From Candidatus Cloacimonadota bacterium (GTDB lineage Bacteria; Cloacimonadota; Cloacimonadia; Cloacimonadales; TCS61): DNA of 6,052 nucleotides. The notes under the pieces are model-generated. The model saw only the letters and a program-made list of their open reading frames with translations, made no database searches and was not told where the DNA came from. The position numbers were made by a program, and so were the translations under genes. The stretch is taken from positions 1-6,052 of the forward strand of contig JAGLWO010000215.1 in assembly GCA_023133395.1 (NCBI GenBank). The letters run 5' to 3'. Below are positions 5,483 to 6,052 of the stretch, one piece after another; positions within the stretch are counted from its first letter, which is position 1; the number at the start of each line of letters is the position of its first letter.

Positions 5483-5556
5483 TTGACAAACTATTGACAC
5501 AATATTTGACAAAACTCGTGACACGATTTGACATTCTTGGTGACATTTCATAACAC
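5483..5556. promoter_or_regulatory. Tandem TTGACA-type operator array at helical spacing
   Basis: TGACA occurs six times, at 5484, 5495, 5507, 5519, 5529 and 5541, and a TAACA follows at 5551. Spacings are 11, 12, 12, 10, 12 and 10 bases, so all copies fall on about the same face of the helix. Most are preceded by T, giving TTGACA. None has a good -10 box at 16-18 bases, so they are not simply promoters. Direct repeats of TTAACA/TGTCA with an 11-base period are the known binding pattern of PhoP/PhoB-type response regulators; assigning this array to such a regulator is inferred. It lies between the TetR gene and the minus-strand pair. Confidence 0.5.
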
Positions 5557-5578
5557 TTAAAAAAAATAAAAAAAGTTC

Positions 5579-5605
5579 TTGACGGATAATTCATAAAAAT
5601 ATTTT
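5579..5605 (+). promoter_or_regulatory. Weak candidate promoter for the TetR gene
   Basis: TTGACG (5579-5584) resembles a -35 box. A TATTTT (5600-5605) follows with a short 15-base spacer. Transcription would start inside the TetR-type operator directly downstream, which fits autorepression. The -10 box and spacing are poor. Confidence 0.3.
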
Positions 5606-5607
5606 TG

Positions 5608-5640
5608 TAGACCGACGGTCGGTATAGACCGATGGTTTAG
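5608..5640 (+). promoter_or_regulatory. Palindromic TetR-type operator, probably autoregulatory
   Basis: ACCGAC (5611-5616) and GTCGGT (5618-5623) form a perfect palindrome around one central base. The left half recurs 17 bases on as TAGACCGATGGT (5625-5636), a less symmetric second copy. It lies 28 bases upstream of the TetR start, the usual place for a TetR-family repressor to control its own gene. Confidence 0.6.
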
Positions 5641-5657
5641 TTTATTGATAAGGCTTT

Positions 5658-5664
5658 AGGGAGG
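5658..5664 (+). promoter_or_regulatory. Ribosome binding site deciding the TetR start
   Basis: AGGGAGG precedes two overlapping ATGs, at 5665 and 5669. The first opens only a nine-codon frame ending at 5694. The second, four bases after the site, opens the TetR frame, so 5669 is chosen. Confidence 0.65.
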
Positions 5665-5668
5665 ATGA

Positions 5669-6052
5669 ATGGTAAGAATCGTGAAAGAATATGAAGAAAG
5701 AAAAAAGGAAATAATGGATACTGCACAGACACTTTTTTATCAGAAAGGATATGAAAATACTTCCGTAAATTTCATCATCGAAACCATTGGAATATCCAAA
5801 GGCACATTTTATCATTACTTCAAATCCAAAGAAGACCTGCTGGATAACATCGTGGAAAAGTTCACGAACGAAATTATCAGCAAATTAGAACCTATAGTAA
5901 ATGATAAGTCAATGGATGCAATTAGTAAACTAAACGAATTCTATCGTCAGGCAGGCATGTACAAAGTAGAAAATATCGATATAATAAAAACCATTGTAAA
6001 TGCGCTTTACAATGATAAGAACCTCTTACTGCGTTATAAGATGAACAATCGA
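5669..6052 (+). CDS. TetR/AcrR-family transcriptional regulator, N-terminal part
   Basis: The frame is open to the last base of the window, giving 128 residues of a family usually about 190-210 long. Residues 8-58 form the DNA-binding domain: RKKEIMDTAQTLFYQKGYENTSVNFIIETIGISK followed by the recognition segment GTFYHYFKSKEDLL (45-58), whose TFYHYF..K..L pattern is diagnostic of TetR proteins. The remainder is the start of the helical ligand-binding and dimer domain, so the inducer cannot be told. Such proteins typically repress their own gene and neighbouring transport or stress genes until a small molecule binds. The palindrome at 5608-5640 is its likely site. Its targets probably lie downstream of the window; the minus-strand pair, 490 bases away, is a less likely target. 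Confidence 0.92.
   Translation, partial: MVRIVKEYEERKKEIMDTAQTLFYQKGYENTSVNFIIETIGISKGTFYHYFKSKEDLLDNIVEKFTNEIISKLEPIVNDKSMDAISKLNEFYRQAGMYKVENIDIIKTIVNALYNDKNLLLRYKMNNR

Noticed and set aside
5483..5556. TTGACA array as a CRISPR array or as a stack of promoters
   Set aside because: Units of 10-12 bases are far too short for CRISPR repeats and spacers, and the TTGACA copies I examined have no good -10 box at 16-18 bases.
5665..5694. Nine-codon frame starting at the first ATG after the TetR ribosome binding site
   Set aside because: It ends at once and overlaps the TetR start by chance; the ATG four bases later gives the conserved protein.

Overview
The window is AT-rich bacterial DNA with genes on both strands. 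Two things point to an uncultured FCB-group bacterium, most like Candidatus Cloacimonadota: a secreted beta-propeller protein with a YPNPFNP-type C-terminal sorting domain, and several interspersed repeat sequences that I recall from such genomes. The placement is inferred from style and no marker gene confirms it.

Layout from left to right. (1) 1-482, plus strand: the C-terminal half of a DMT/EamA-family transporter, cut by the window edge. (2) 483-591: an intergenic repeat element. (3) 592-640: a clear sigma-70-type promoter and ribosome binding site. (4) 648-2012, plus strand: an intact aldehyde dehydrogenase of the Sad/YneI succinate-semialdehyde dehydrogenase type. (5) 2013-2123: the convergent gap, with two hairpins. 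(6) 2124-3622, minus strand: a secreted seven-bladed FG-GAP propeller with a T9SS-like C-terminal domain, split by an apparent one-base deletion in an A/T run at 2706-2710. A possible 29-codon ORF sits just upstream and overlaps its start by ATGA. (7) 3729-3806: an inverted-repeat element. (8) 3844-5175, minus strand: two AT-rich hypothetical genes, a membrane-anchored protein followed by a cytosolic HEPN-like protein. Each is followed by an exact copy of a 20-bp repeat. (9) 5176-5668: a long regulatory region holding a promoter for the minus-strand pair, a possible 35-codon ORF or repeat remnant, a tandem TTGACA array at 10-12-base spacing, and a palindromic TetR-type operator. (10) 5669-6052, plus strand: the N-terminal 128 residues of a TetR-family regulator, cut by the window end.

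How the genes relate. The dehydrogenase appears to be a stand-alone unit with its own promoter. The membrane protein and HEPN-like gene look like one transcription unit, and the second gene plus one repeat copy forms an 857-bp unit bounded by direct repeats, like a small mobile or exchangeable cassette. The TetR gene probably represses itself through the operator just upstream. The most unusual items are the repeat-bounded HEPN-like gene, the helically spaced TTGACA array, and coding sequence in the sorting domain that appears to be built from dispersed DNA repeats.
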